DNA of 64,000 nt, from NCBI RefSeq assembly GCF_026262505.1, contig NC_067203.1:18767411-18831410 (forward strand). Direction: 5' to 3'. This DNA comes from Trichomonas vaginalis G3 (taxonomy: Eukaryota > Parabasalia > Trichomonadida > Trichomonadidae). Both the position numbers and the translations under genes were made by a program. Below the pieces are notes generated by a model, which worked only from the letters and a program-made list of their open reading frames with translations, had not been told where the DNA came from and did no database searches. Numbering within the stretch: the stretch's first letter is position 1; each line of letters starts with the position of its first letter. This document shows, piece after piece, positions 26,795-37,200 of this stretch.

Positions 26795-28756
26795 ATGGGA
26801 AGCGGAATAAGTGCGACTACTGTTTCGGTTCTAGCAGAAGGTGAACCAGATTCCCCATTCTCAATCCGTAGGTGCCCAGGATATGCTAAAGGAATATACA
26901 AGAATCCACCAGAATTTCAGACCATGCAAGATTTAGAACTTCATTCGTTCAAAAACTATCCAGATAGCCCATCACTCGGTTACCGCAAGAAGGTTGATGG
27001 CAAATTCGAGCGCGAATTCGTCTTCAAAACTTTCAAAGAATGTGAAGAAATCGCGCGTGCCATTGGCTCAGCTTTCTACCACATAGGCTTGAAGGACAAG
27101 GAATTCTTCGGCGTTTACTCAGAAAACAGAATGGAATGGGGCCACTGTATCGATGTTTCCGCTTTATTCGGTTTCTGCCTTGTTTCTCTTTACGACTCTT
27201 TTGGCCTTGAGAACCTTAGCTTCATCATTGGCCACTCAAAGGTCCAGACATTGATCGTTTCTGAAGTTTGTGCTTCAAAGTTATGCCAGATCCTTTCTAA
27301 GGACAAACACGAACTTAAGCGCGTTATTGTTATTACAGAGGATAATGAGAACAAGGTTCTCGACGATATTCGTCAATACCAACTCGAGGTTTACACATGG
27401 AATCAACTTCTCGAGATTGGCAGACAACACCCAGTTGCTTCCTTACCAAAGGTTGACAAGGAAGATCCACACTACATCTGCTACTCATCAGGAACGACAG
27501 GAACCCCAAAGGGCGTCATTATTTCCCACAGATCTCAAACAAGCAACACACTCAACTGCTGGAAGGAGCTTGACTTCCGCCGTGACGAGCGCCACCTTTC
27601 TTACCTCCCGTTACCACACGTTTTCGAGCGTATCGGCTATTCCGTCACCCATTTCGTTGGTGGTCGTATTGGTTTCTATTCTGGCAACATCCGTCTTCTT
27701 ACTGAGGATATGCAGATCTTCAAACCAACCCATCTTAATGCAGTTCCTCGTGTCATCTCCAGAATCAACGATGTGGTCATGAAGAAGCTGGCCAATAGCT
27801 CCAGCATCACACGTGGCTTCTTCTGGGCTTCATGGTACTGGAAGAGATTCTGGGTTACTCACGGTTACGAGACACCATTATCCGATCGTCTTGTTTTCAA
27901 CAACATCAAGAACAATACTGGCGGCGCCATCCGCTCCTTCATCATCGGTGGTGCAGCTTTGGACCCATCCGTCCACGAGTTCATGCAAGTTGCTCTTGAC
28001 ACTCCAATGCGTGTCGGTTACGGCCTTTCAGAGATCGGCGCTGGCAACATCTGCAACCCGCTCTCCGTAATCCACTCCAGACCAGGAACTGTCGGTGGAC
28101 CACTCTGCAATTGCGAAGTCAGACTCGAGCCTCTCGAAGACTACGACGATCCTCTTGCAGGCGAAATCATCATGGGCGGTGAATGCCTCTGCAGCGGCTA
28201 CTTGTACGACCAAGAGGCCACAGACAAATTATTCTGCAACGCCGAACATACATGGTTGCACACAGGAGATATCGGAAAGTGGGATCAATACGGATATCTC
28301 ATGGTTGTCGACAGAATGCGCTCAATATTTAAACTCTCACAAGGCGAATACGTCGCAGCAGATTTAATTACCGAAATTTACCAATCTCTTCACATTATCG
28401 ATCAGATCTTCGTTTACGGTGACAGCACTCGCAGCTTCTTGGTCGGTGTTGTCGTTCCTAACAAGGAAGAAACAGCAATCTTCTTCGGAAAGGACAAAAT
28501 CACTGACGAAGAGTTCATCAAACTCTGTGAAGAAAACAACAAACAGCTCCGCGCCAAGATTCTCAAGGATTTGGACGATATCGCAAACGAAAAGAAGTTG
28601 ACTGGCTTCCAGAAGATAAAGGCCATCTGCCTTGAGCACGATCCATGGACAGTTACAAACGATTTGATGACTCCAACATTCAAACTCAAGAGGAAGAAAC
28701 TCACTGCTAAGTATCTCAACCAGATCGACAAACTCTACGCTGAAACTGTTATCTAA
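26795..28756 (+). CDS. Long-chain acyl-CoA synthetase (ACSL-type)
   Basis: The 653-residue enzyme activates long-chain fatty acids to acyl-CoA via acyl-AMP, using ATP and CoA. The AMP-binding signature YSSGTTGTPKGVIISH is at 230-245. GYGLSEIGAG (408-417) and the TGD motif (490-492) are in place, followed by the ACSL-type FKLSQGEYVA (512-521) and the C-terminal KLKRKKL. Length is typical for eukaryotic ACSL. The N-terminus MGSGISA fits an N-myristoylation site (Gly2, Ser6) instead of a membrane anchor, which would place the enzyme at a membrane via lipid. The coding region is clearly more GC-rich in third positions than its neighbours, as in highly expressed genes. The stop codon overlaps TAAA. 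Trichomonads scavenge host lipids, so this is the likely use. Confidence 0.94.
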   Translation: MGSGISATTVSVLAEGEPDSPFSIRRCPGYAKGIYKNPPEFQTMQDLELHSFKNYPDSPSLGYRKKVDGKFEREFVFKTFKECEEIARAIGSAFYHIGLKDKEFFGVYSENRMEWGHCIDVSALFGFCLVSLYDSFGLENLSFIIGHSKVQTLIVSEVCASKLCQILSKDKHELKRVIVITEDNENKVLDDIRQYQLEVYTWNQLLEIGRQHPVASLPKVDKEDPHYICYSSGTTGTPKGVIISHRSQTSNTLNCWKELDFRRDERHLSYLPLPHVFERIGYSVTHFVGGRIGFYSGNIRLLTEDMQIFKPTHLNAVPRVISRINDVVMKKLANSSSITRGFFWASWYWKRFWVTHGYETPLSDRLVFNNIKNNTGGAIRSFIIGGAALDPSVHEFMQVALDTPMRVGYGLSEIGAGNICNPLSVIHSRPGTVGGPLCNCEVRLEPLEDYDDPLAGEIIMGGECLCSGYLYDQEATDKLFCNAEHTWLHTGDIGKWDQYGYLMVVDRMRSIFKLSQGEYVAADLITEIYQSLHIIDQIFVYGDSTRSFLVGVVVPNKEETAIFFGKDKITDEEFIKLCEENNKQLRAKILKDLDDIANEKKLTGFQKIKAICLEHDPWTVTNDLMTPTFKLKRKKLTAKYLNQIDKLYAETVI

Positions 28757-28805
28757 ACTTTTAATTTTCTTTTATATCTTTTGAGTTAATATCAATTTCT
28801 TTTAT

Positions 28806-29916
28806 TTAAGGGTCCACTGTAAGGCCAAATAAGGCCTATCGTCGTCCCAAAAATATTGCTCAAGATGGTGTTTTTACTAAGGTTTACTAAGGCCCAAAAC
28901 TTAAAAAAACACAAAAAAATTAACTTTACTCTTTTGAGATCCTTATCAGATGTGCAACAATTTGATGCAGTATCGCAATTCGAATCCGATTTTTTAATGT
29001 AGATGCACTCTAACATTCTTGAAAAAATGCAAAATGATATTAATCAAGCTTTTCATTTCTGTATCATACACGAAACAAAATCATTCATTATACTAAAATT
29101 TATCAAAGTTTGAATAATGAAAAAAATAATATCTAAATTTTTACATTGAGTCGGCTATTGATATGGTCAATATTAAATCGTTTAAAAATGGGCATTGGCC
29201 AGAATAATACCCACTAAAATACACATTTTTTAAAATTTTATCAATTTGTTTTGGTATATCTTTATGATAATGAATAAAATGCTTATCTTTCATAAGTCAA
29301 TACATAATTTATGCTGAAACACAAAAAATAACACGAAAATTTTTGGCCAACATTTCAAAACGAAGGATAATGCTTTGAATATATAAACAATAATACTTTG
29401 TCTAGAGAATTAAATTTGTGCTATCCAATTGTCAATTCTTTGAATTTTTTATAAAATGCACGATATTCCGGCATTAGCCTCAATAAATATAAACTACATG
29501 CATCACAATATTAGGATGTAATGGCATTAAAGCGAATTTCCTAATTTCTTCTCAATTAAATTCCTAGAAAAACTTAGGAATTAATGATTGGAAATAGGTC
29601 AAAAAAATTCCTAATATAAAATTTATACTTAAATTAAAATCAAAATTTGAAAATATCTATTTTTCAAAACACGCATCCAGAAGCGAAAAAATTCGAAAAA
29701 ATCATGTTCTTATAAAACTCGCTGATTTTGCAATTTTTATGTGATTTGAAGTGATAGAATGTATTATCATCTTACTAAAACATATACTTTATTGTTACAT
29801 TCACAAAATATTAATCAGAACACTAGGAAAAGTGGATTTTCGAAAAAGACGATAACAATTATTTGCAATCGCCTCTCAATTTTGAGAGACTTTCAATTTT
29901 TACAGTGGACCCTTAA
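28806..29916. mobile_element. Non-coding TIR element with TTAA ends
   Basis: ATTTAAGGGTCCACTGTAA at 28804-28822 is perfectly inverted at 29900-29918. TTAA borders the GGG...CCC ends (28806-28809 and 29913-29916), which fits a TTAA target duplication as made by piggyBac and Kolobok elements; a TA duplication (mariner-like) is also possible because the site is palindromic. Weaker inverted similarity (TATCGTC blocks) continues inside. The 1.1-kb interior has no transposase frame, so this is a non-autonomous DNA transposon. It sits about 50 bp downstream of the acyl-CoA synthetase stop codon. Confidence 0.8.
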
Positions 29917-30405
29917 ATGATTTAAAATAATTTATCTCATATCATTAATTTATAAGTGTTTTAATGTAACCATACAACATAATAAAGCCATCAATACAAA
30001 TATTTACAACCTTTGTTCAATAAATTAAATCAGAATGGTTCAATTAGAATTGTAATCAAGTAAAATTTACAACGGTGTAATTATTGTTTTTATTGAGAAC
30101 TTACATAATTAGGTTATTATGGGAAAATTGTTAGAAAACAATAACATTGAAAGACGCTATTCAGAATTTTTTTTTCAATTAATTAGAATTTTGCTTTCAT
30201 ATCATTATAAAATATTTTTGAGCAAGAATTTCTTTCGAACTCGTTGTGAAAAAAATTCAATTAAAATTCTCAAAATTTTGAATATTGTGCAGAAACGCTA
30301 ATCGAAATGAATCTTAATACTCACATCATATACATTAAAAATTTCCTTACCATAAAAAATATTAAAAACGATGAAATTGATCGAATTTACAGGTTCAATT
30401 TCAAA
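29917..30405. other. Intergenic, upstream of small Cys protein gene
   Basis: AT-rich sequence. The frame of the next gene is open back to an ATG at 30307, but the extension is Ile/Lys/Asn-rich and looks like translated AT-rich spacer. TCACAT and TCATAT near 30323-30334 are possible initiators. Nothing else was recognised. Confidence 0.35.
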
Positions 30406-30747
30406 ATGATAAGAACAGATTATCCAATCGAGGATCAAACCGAAGAATATAATGAAGGCGTTTTCATGGTTAACGGAGATGATGACACAGCATTCTTTAA
30501 CCTTGATCTTGGAGGATCCTCAACATTTGGAAAGAAGAAACAATCTTCTGGAACAATGGGCGGTTTTGTTAGAAATGAATGGAAGAATCGCGATACAACT
30601 ATTGCAGCAGCTGCAAAATCTACAATTGATCCTTCAGCTAGTTGCTCCAAAAATTGTGATGCATGTGCACTTTCATTTTTATGCAAATCGTCATTCAAAG
30701 GCTTATCATCGTTAGGTGGTGGCAATTTCATTCCAAAACTCGTCTAA
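30406..30747 (+). CDS. Small cysteine-motif protein of unknown function
   Basis: With the ATG at 30406 the protein has 113 residues. It starts MIRTDYPIEDQTEEYNEGVF, has a Gly/Ser/Lys middle (GGSSTFGKKKQSSGTMGGF), and ends with a Cys cluster CSKNCDACALSFLCKSSFKG (Cys spacing 3, 2, 5) followed by a Gly-rich tail. Four Cys could bind zinc or an iron-sulfur cluster. The distant look of the Dre2/CIAPIN1 C-terminus (twin Cys pairs followed by a 'G.P.F' segment) was considered, but the spacing differs. The start at 30406 is chosen because protein-like composition begins there; 30307 would add 33 residues of AT-rich translation. Confidence 0.5.
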   Translation: MIRTDYPIEDQTEEYNEGVFMVNGDDDTAFFNLDLGGSSTFGKKKQSSGTMGGFVRNEWKNRDTTIAAAAKSTIDPSASCSKNCDACALSFLCKSSFKGLSSLGGGNFIPKLV

Positions 30748-31267
30748 TACGATTTCATGTTTATTTTTCTTACATGATTTTCATGATTAGAATAATGGAA
30801 CATTAACTTCATACTTATAAAGATTAGTTTTTTTATATAATATTGTTTGATTTTTAATTTTTTTTTTGATCCTCAATAAAACAAATATTCATCTAATATT
30901 TCAAGTAGTAATGCATTTTCTTTATTTAGGAATTTACCGAAGTAGATAAATTGGCCGTTCATTAGTAATTATGTATCTTGAGTGATTAAATTTTTATCGA
31001 TAATGTCCATGATTTTCTAATTCTAATCTTAGGATGAGAGTAATAATGCACGTTCCTACAATAACATCAATAAATACAATAAATAGTTTCGAAGTGAATA
31101 AATTTGGTTTAATAAAGCTTCGGCTCTTGCCATAGATTTGCATTTGCATATTAAAGTACTTTGTTAATAAAAAGATGGCATGACTAACCTTTATGAACCT
31201 CAGACAGACACATTGAGGAAAGTAATGATGCAAAATCGCATAATTTGTAAAATTCAATCTTGCGGAA
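30748..31267. other. Intergenic before the BEACH gene
   Basis: AT-rich, with no gene recognised. ACTAAC at about 31182 resembles a branch point, but no Trichomonas 3' splice motif (ACTAACACACAG) or 5' GTATGT partner was found, so an upstream exon is not supported. No clear initiator precedes the BEACH frame. Confidence 0.4.
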
Positions 31268-34200
31268 TTGGAGCCTAAATTTACGTACCTAGGCGCAATT
31301 GGGCAATCAACTCATGTAGACAAATCTCTTATTGATGGAATAGTCTCTGTATTTTCCATTGAAGAAACAGGCTCTATTGAGTTTCCACACTTAGAAACAA
31401 ATTATTTAAGGAATTCCATCGATCAAGTACCTAATCCGGAAAAGATTGAGATATTAGCTAGGCTATGCAATCTATTATCATACTTAGATATGAACATTGA
31501 CATATCTAAAACAGTAATATATTTTCGAAAATTAGTGTCTTTTGCATACTTTTCACGCAATTTTCAAAAAGATCGCATAATTAGTTCAATGGACGAAGTT
31601 ATTAGATTCATGGAGTATTATTTAGCTAATCCTGACAAAAATTCAAAGTTTTTTTCATTTGCCATCGGATATTACTTATCAAGTATTAGCTTGAAACTAC
31701 GAGGTCTTTCATCAGATGTCATTGACTTTAGTCAATTCTATAAAATCATTGAAATTTCAATCAATGTTTTCTTAAATCCAAAGTTTTTATATGAAGAATT
31801 CATTCCTCTATACTTCGACTACTTTACAGACGCATTTATTCTCTTTTCAACAAAAGATACTTATAAACCAGAATATGACATTATTTTAACTAACCTTATC
31901 AAAGTGATCACATCGATGTTCGCAATGCCATTTGATTTGCATGTTGATTCTATCGGATTTACTTTCCATATTCTTGTTCTTTTATCTCCAGAAACACAAT
32001 TCGTCGAATTATCACGAGATGTTCGCAATCAACTATTCTTACTCATTACATCAGCATGTACAAAGTATCAAGAAGTCAGCGAATTCCTTCTTACACCAGA
32101 AAATTTACCATTATTAGTTTCATACATTTCAGACTCAATTTCAGCGATAAAATTCATCAATACTACACACGAAACTACAAAATACGACATTCCACTGACA
32201 AATTTACCAGAAATAAACTCTCATATTGAAAATACATTTGATAATGAAATAATTCCAAACAATTACGAAGTTTTATCACATGAAAACACCAATTTTCCAT
32301 CACCTCCATCAGAGATAACCAAGAATCCAGAAGCAATTCTTATTTTCCAAGCGATTTCAAGGTTTGTAACTTCAATTAAGTTCCAAAGACCAGAAAAAAC
32401 ACATATAGAGCTTATTTCTGCATTATTACAGTTCCAATCAATCTATAACTATACAGTGACACCGTATTTCTTCGCACACTGGCTCACTTTCTTCCTGAAA
32501 AATGATTTGTCAATAAATATTGAAGAACTTTACAAATGTCACTTTTTTGAAAAGATTTATGACATGGTTTTCAACAAATTCCCTAATGATGACATCACTG
32601 ATTTCTACTGCAAGCTTCTTGTCTTCATAACTATTAGATGTGACAACCAATGCAGTGTTCATTTCTTCGACATGATTCATTTTTATTTCAAATCAATCAA
32701 AAATTTCAGTATCAATCAGAAATTTGTTGAAACTTTCTACAACTGTATATTGATATCTCCTCAAACATTCTCTATTGCTGCTCTTGAAGCAAACTTCTGC
32801 AAAGATTTATCTCTTTTCTTGACATCTCTACAAAGTTTGCATTACAAACTGAAATATAACATTGATTCCTCGAAATCAATTGGAAATTTGGGAAATATTA
32901 CTGATATAAACACAATGAATTTCATCAAAACAATTAAAGAAGCAGAAGAAGACATCAACGAATCAATTCAAACCCCAGAACAAACACAAAACAACGAATT
33001 AAACAAAGAAAATAATGAAATAAATAATGAAAATAATGCACAAAATATTGGAGAAAATATTGATCAACCAATTAATGAACAGAATGAACAAAACAATGCT
33101 CAAACAAGCAACGAAAATATTGATGAAACAAAAGAAGAAAACGATATAAAAATTAATGAAGAAAATAATGAAAATAAAGAAGAAAATGATATTAAACCAA
33201 ATAATGAAATAAATAATGAACAAAATCAAACAGAAAGCAAAACTTCAAATGATGAAGTAAAAACCAATCAAAAACAACAAATAAATAATGATCAAAAAAT
33301 AAATGAGAATCAAATGAGTGAAACAGAAAGAAAAGAGAAAGTGAAAGCAGTTTCTGAAATGAGAGAACAGTTGTTTAAACTGATTGACATTGTTGATTCA
33401 TTTGAAATGGGAATTAGTTTGCTGTGGAATAACCAAATATTTAGTTTGTCAATTTGCAAGTTGATATTTGATGATTCAACGAAAAATTACACAAATTATC
33501 ACTTGAAAATTGGATTGTTATCAGAGTACATTTCATTCATATCAATCAAAGTCATATTTGAGTTCTACGAACATCTCATGCTGGAGAACAAGATCAAACC
33601 CAATTTGATAAAAGCACTTCTTGAGAATATTGTTGCAATTCTCGAAAACAAGAAGAAATATTTCGATGAAGTTGTCAAAGAAACAAATATTTTGAATTCA
33701 TCTCTTGAATATATTTTATTACAAAATGATCCACAATTAATGGATTTATTGTTACAATCATTAATTTATTTACCATCTACTATTGTTCCTTCTTCTTTCT
33801 ACATCAAAGCTCTTTCAATCATTCAATCAGATTTACAAAAGAGTAAATTGTTCAAATTGATATTTAGAGATGATGAAGAAATGAAGAAACCAAGATTGAT
33901 ACAGAATTCAACACCTTATCCTTCTCTATTTTTGATTATGAGTAGAAATGACAATGATCTTAAGGATTTCGTTGATTTCACTTTTAATTGTATGAAAGAT
34001 AACGTACAATCACTTTACAACCTTTCAAATTCTGAAATAAGATCAACAATTATCAAATTTTTGAAGAAATACAGAAAAGAAAGAAAAAGTGACGAATTGT
34101 TTTTCAAAGTTTTATCACTTTTTGAACGATTATCATTAATATCAATAACAAGTGGTGAATTAACAGAATTTATACAGTTATTACCAAGTATTTCTAAAGA

Positions 34201-37200
34201 TCACAGACCATTTTATACGAAAGATATCTTGAAGACATTTAAATCAATCATTTTGAACGATGAAGATCCTCCAACATGTTTCTTCCATGGAAAAGACAAA
34301 AATTCTTATTTGAAGATAACAGATACGATTCCGAAAACAATTTTGAATAACTCTTTCTTCATTTTCATGTATCTGAGAGTTATTTCCGTGAATAATGGAT
34401 ATTTGTTCTCATTTTTCAATTCCCAAGGAGATATAATTTCTTTGAATTATAGTCAAGGAAAACTTGTTTTCATGGAATCCTCAATTTCTTCAATGAAAAC
34501 TCCTGTTTCTTTCCAAACAACATTGATAGAAAGTCCAAAGGAAAGTCTGTTTAATAATAAATGGACACCTTTAGTTATTGCAGTCGACAGATCAGGAAAA
34601 GACACATATGTTACTTTGATGACGAAAATCAAATCTTTCCAATCAAATCTGAAAAAAGTTGTTCATAACTCAGATTTCACTGAATTGCTTTTCTGTAATG
34701 ATATGATCTCTGATGTCTCAAACATCATCATTTCAAGAGGCAATATCAACCAACAAAATGTGAATTTGCTTTTGGATTTACCACCTTCTGTTCCTATTGG
34801 TTTCTCTAAGAGCGAAATCACAATGGTTGATGACAAATTCAGTCCTCTCTTCAGTGACGATTTCTCTCAAAACGTTATCTGTATTTTGAACGCGCATATC
34901 TTGGATAAAAAAGGAAATGCAATTTCCATGAAATCAAATCCTTTCGCTGTTCAAACACCAGGATTAACTCCAAGAGATAGCTACATAAAAGCTATTGTTA
35001 ACTCCACAATTAACCACAATTTACCAGGTAGTTTAACAGCTTTGTCTATGATAGGAGGAGCAACGATTTTGTTGCCTGTTTTCAGTCAAATTCATCAAGA
35101 ATTGAATGATAACAACGAAATATCTGAAAATAATGATTTTCTTATGACAATTTTAACTGTTTTGCATAATGTATTGATGTCTAATTATTCAATTCAAGAG
35201 AACTTTTGTTCTGACAATGGATTCAAGATATTATCTTTCTTGTTGAGTATGATACATCCAAGTCAGTTTAATTTGCAAGTTGTCAATGAATTGTTTTCGA
35301 TTTTTAATGACATTTCACACAAGAAACTCATGAAACAGATGTTTAAATACATCTTCATGAACATGAATTTGTGGTGTTATGTTACAATAGAAATACAGAA
35401 AACTTTATTCGAAAGAATTTTCGATTTATTCTGCAAAAATCCATTTTTAAGAAAATCATTTTCTGTCAGAAAGATTTTATCATATGTACACATTTTCATG
35501 TGGGAATCAATGACAGAAGTTTCTCTTTTAGTCGAGCCAAAGACAATGGTGAAGAAATTCATACCAACAAAGAAACCGGAACTCATGAAACCATTGAGAG
35601 ATTTGTTCTACAATGGAATTTACAAGATTTCACTTTTGAGAGACAGTTTAGATCCAGAAGATGTTTCTTGTTTGTTCTCTTTCTGCTTCGATACAAGAGA
35701 TATTGTCTTACAAGAGGAAATAATGGAATTAACTGTTAAAATACTATCAAACAACAACCAAATGATGGTGAATTACATCAAAACACATGAGAACTTATTA
35801 AATGATATGTTTTGTTTGTTGAAACTTGGAAATTCCGCGATTTACGCAAATGTAGCAATAATTTACAGCAAAATCAGTGAATTATCCATTTTCGACACTC
35901 CTTTCCCTGTTCAGCATTGGATAAGAGCAATGATAAGTGAGTTCCCTGTAATCTTAAGTCCTTACCGTTGTTTCGAACTGTTGTTACACGCTGTTGATGT
36001 TGAAATGTCGAAATTAAGTTGTTCAGAAGTTTTCCCACTTTTAATTTATGTTGCAATGAACAATAATGAGTCAAGTTTGCAGTGCATCGTTGATGTATTG
36101 AATGTATTAAATGATAAAGGCAATTGGCTCATCCAGAACTTTGTTCAGATCCAAGCTCCTTTAGTTTCTCTTTTGATTTCGGAATTACCAAATGATTTCG
36201 ATTCTTCTGTCATTGCAGACAAAGTTTTCGATTTCTTGATCCCTGTTTGTTGCGCAAATGTTCAGTTTTTGAATGATATCTACAATGAAATCGTTCTTTA
36301 TTCGAGTAACTCTAACGAATGCTATTTACATATCTACAGGCGTTTATTAGTTGGAGTTTTATCATCAAAGAAACTGAAATTAGCTTGGGGAGGAGAAGAT
36401 TCAATCAAAACAACTATGGGATTCTTCTCTAACTGCTTCTATTTCATCTTCTTCATTCCTTCTTTCGATCCTTACTACTACATGCCAAACACAAAGGCCT
36501 TTAATACTAAAAACAACACAAAAACCGCTTATCAATTCGTTTTCGACGTTTTGGCAAATAATTCTCATGAAAACGTGACACTTAAATTTGCCACTCGAAC
36601 TAATTGTGATTTATCATGGGAAGATTTAGAAGTTGCACAGTTCTTACTATTGGATATGCTCAGTATGACACCTTGTTTAAGTTTCGACAGGTGCTATTTC
36701 GCTTCTGCTGAAATGGTCGGTTATTTATTCGCAGCACTTTTACAACATGGAAAAAGTGCCACAAAATTAATAAACGGCACATTTGAAAGGTTAGTTATGG
36801 CCATGCCGCATCAAATAGACAAAGGTACAGCTTATCATCATTTATTACTTTTAGTTTGTGGCTCTATTTTGAGAGAATTTCTTGCAGGAACTGAAGCCGG
36901 CGATGAAAGAAAATTATTTGTTATTTTTTCAACATTTAAGAAACAAATTGAGAAATTAGTTGGTGTTTCAATACCAAATATACAGACAGTTGATGGATTT
37001 AGCGCTGCTTTTAGATCGAATACGTATTTAATCAACAAAGTAATAACAGAATTAGTTTATTTGGATGATAATTTCGCAAAAAGACTTCCTTTGATTGAAG
37101 GTGAGTTCTTTAGAAACTTGGAAATGTTCCAGAATGTTGCTTTGAAGTTCGATTATGTTGTTAAGAATATTATTGAGCTTGTTAAAGACAAAGATTTGGA

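Noticed and set aside
30119-30301. 60-codon plus-strand frame
   Set aside because: Its Ile/Lys/Phe-rich composition is what AT-rich spacer gives when translated; no motif or initiator.
31182-31187. ACTAAC as an intron branch point upstream of the BEACH gene
   Set aside because: The fixed Trichomonas 3' motif is not present and the frame has a stop between it and the coding start.
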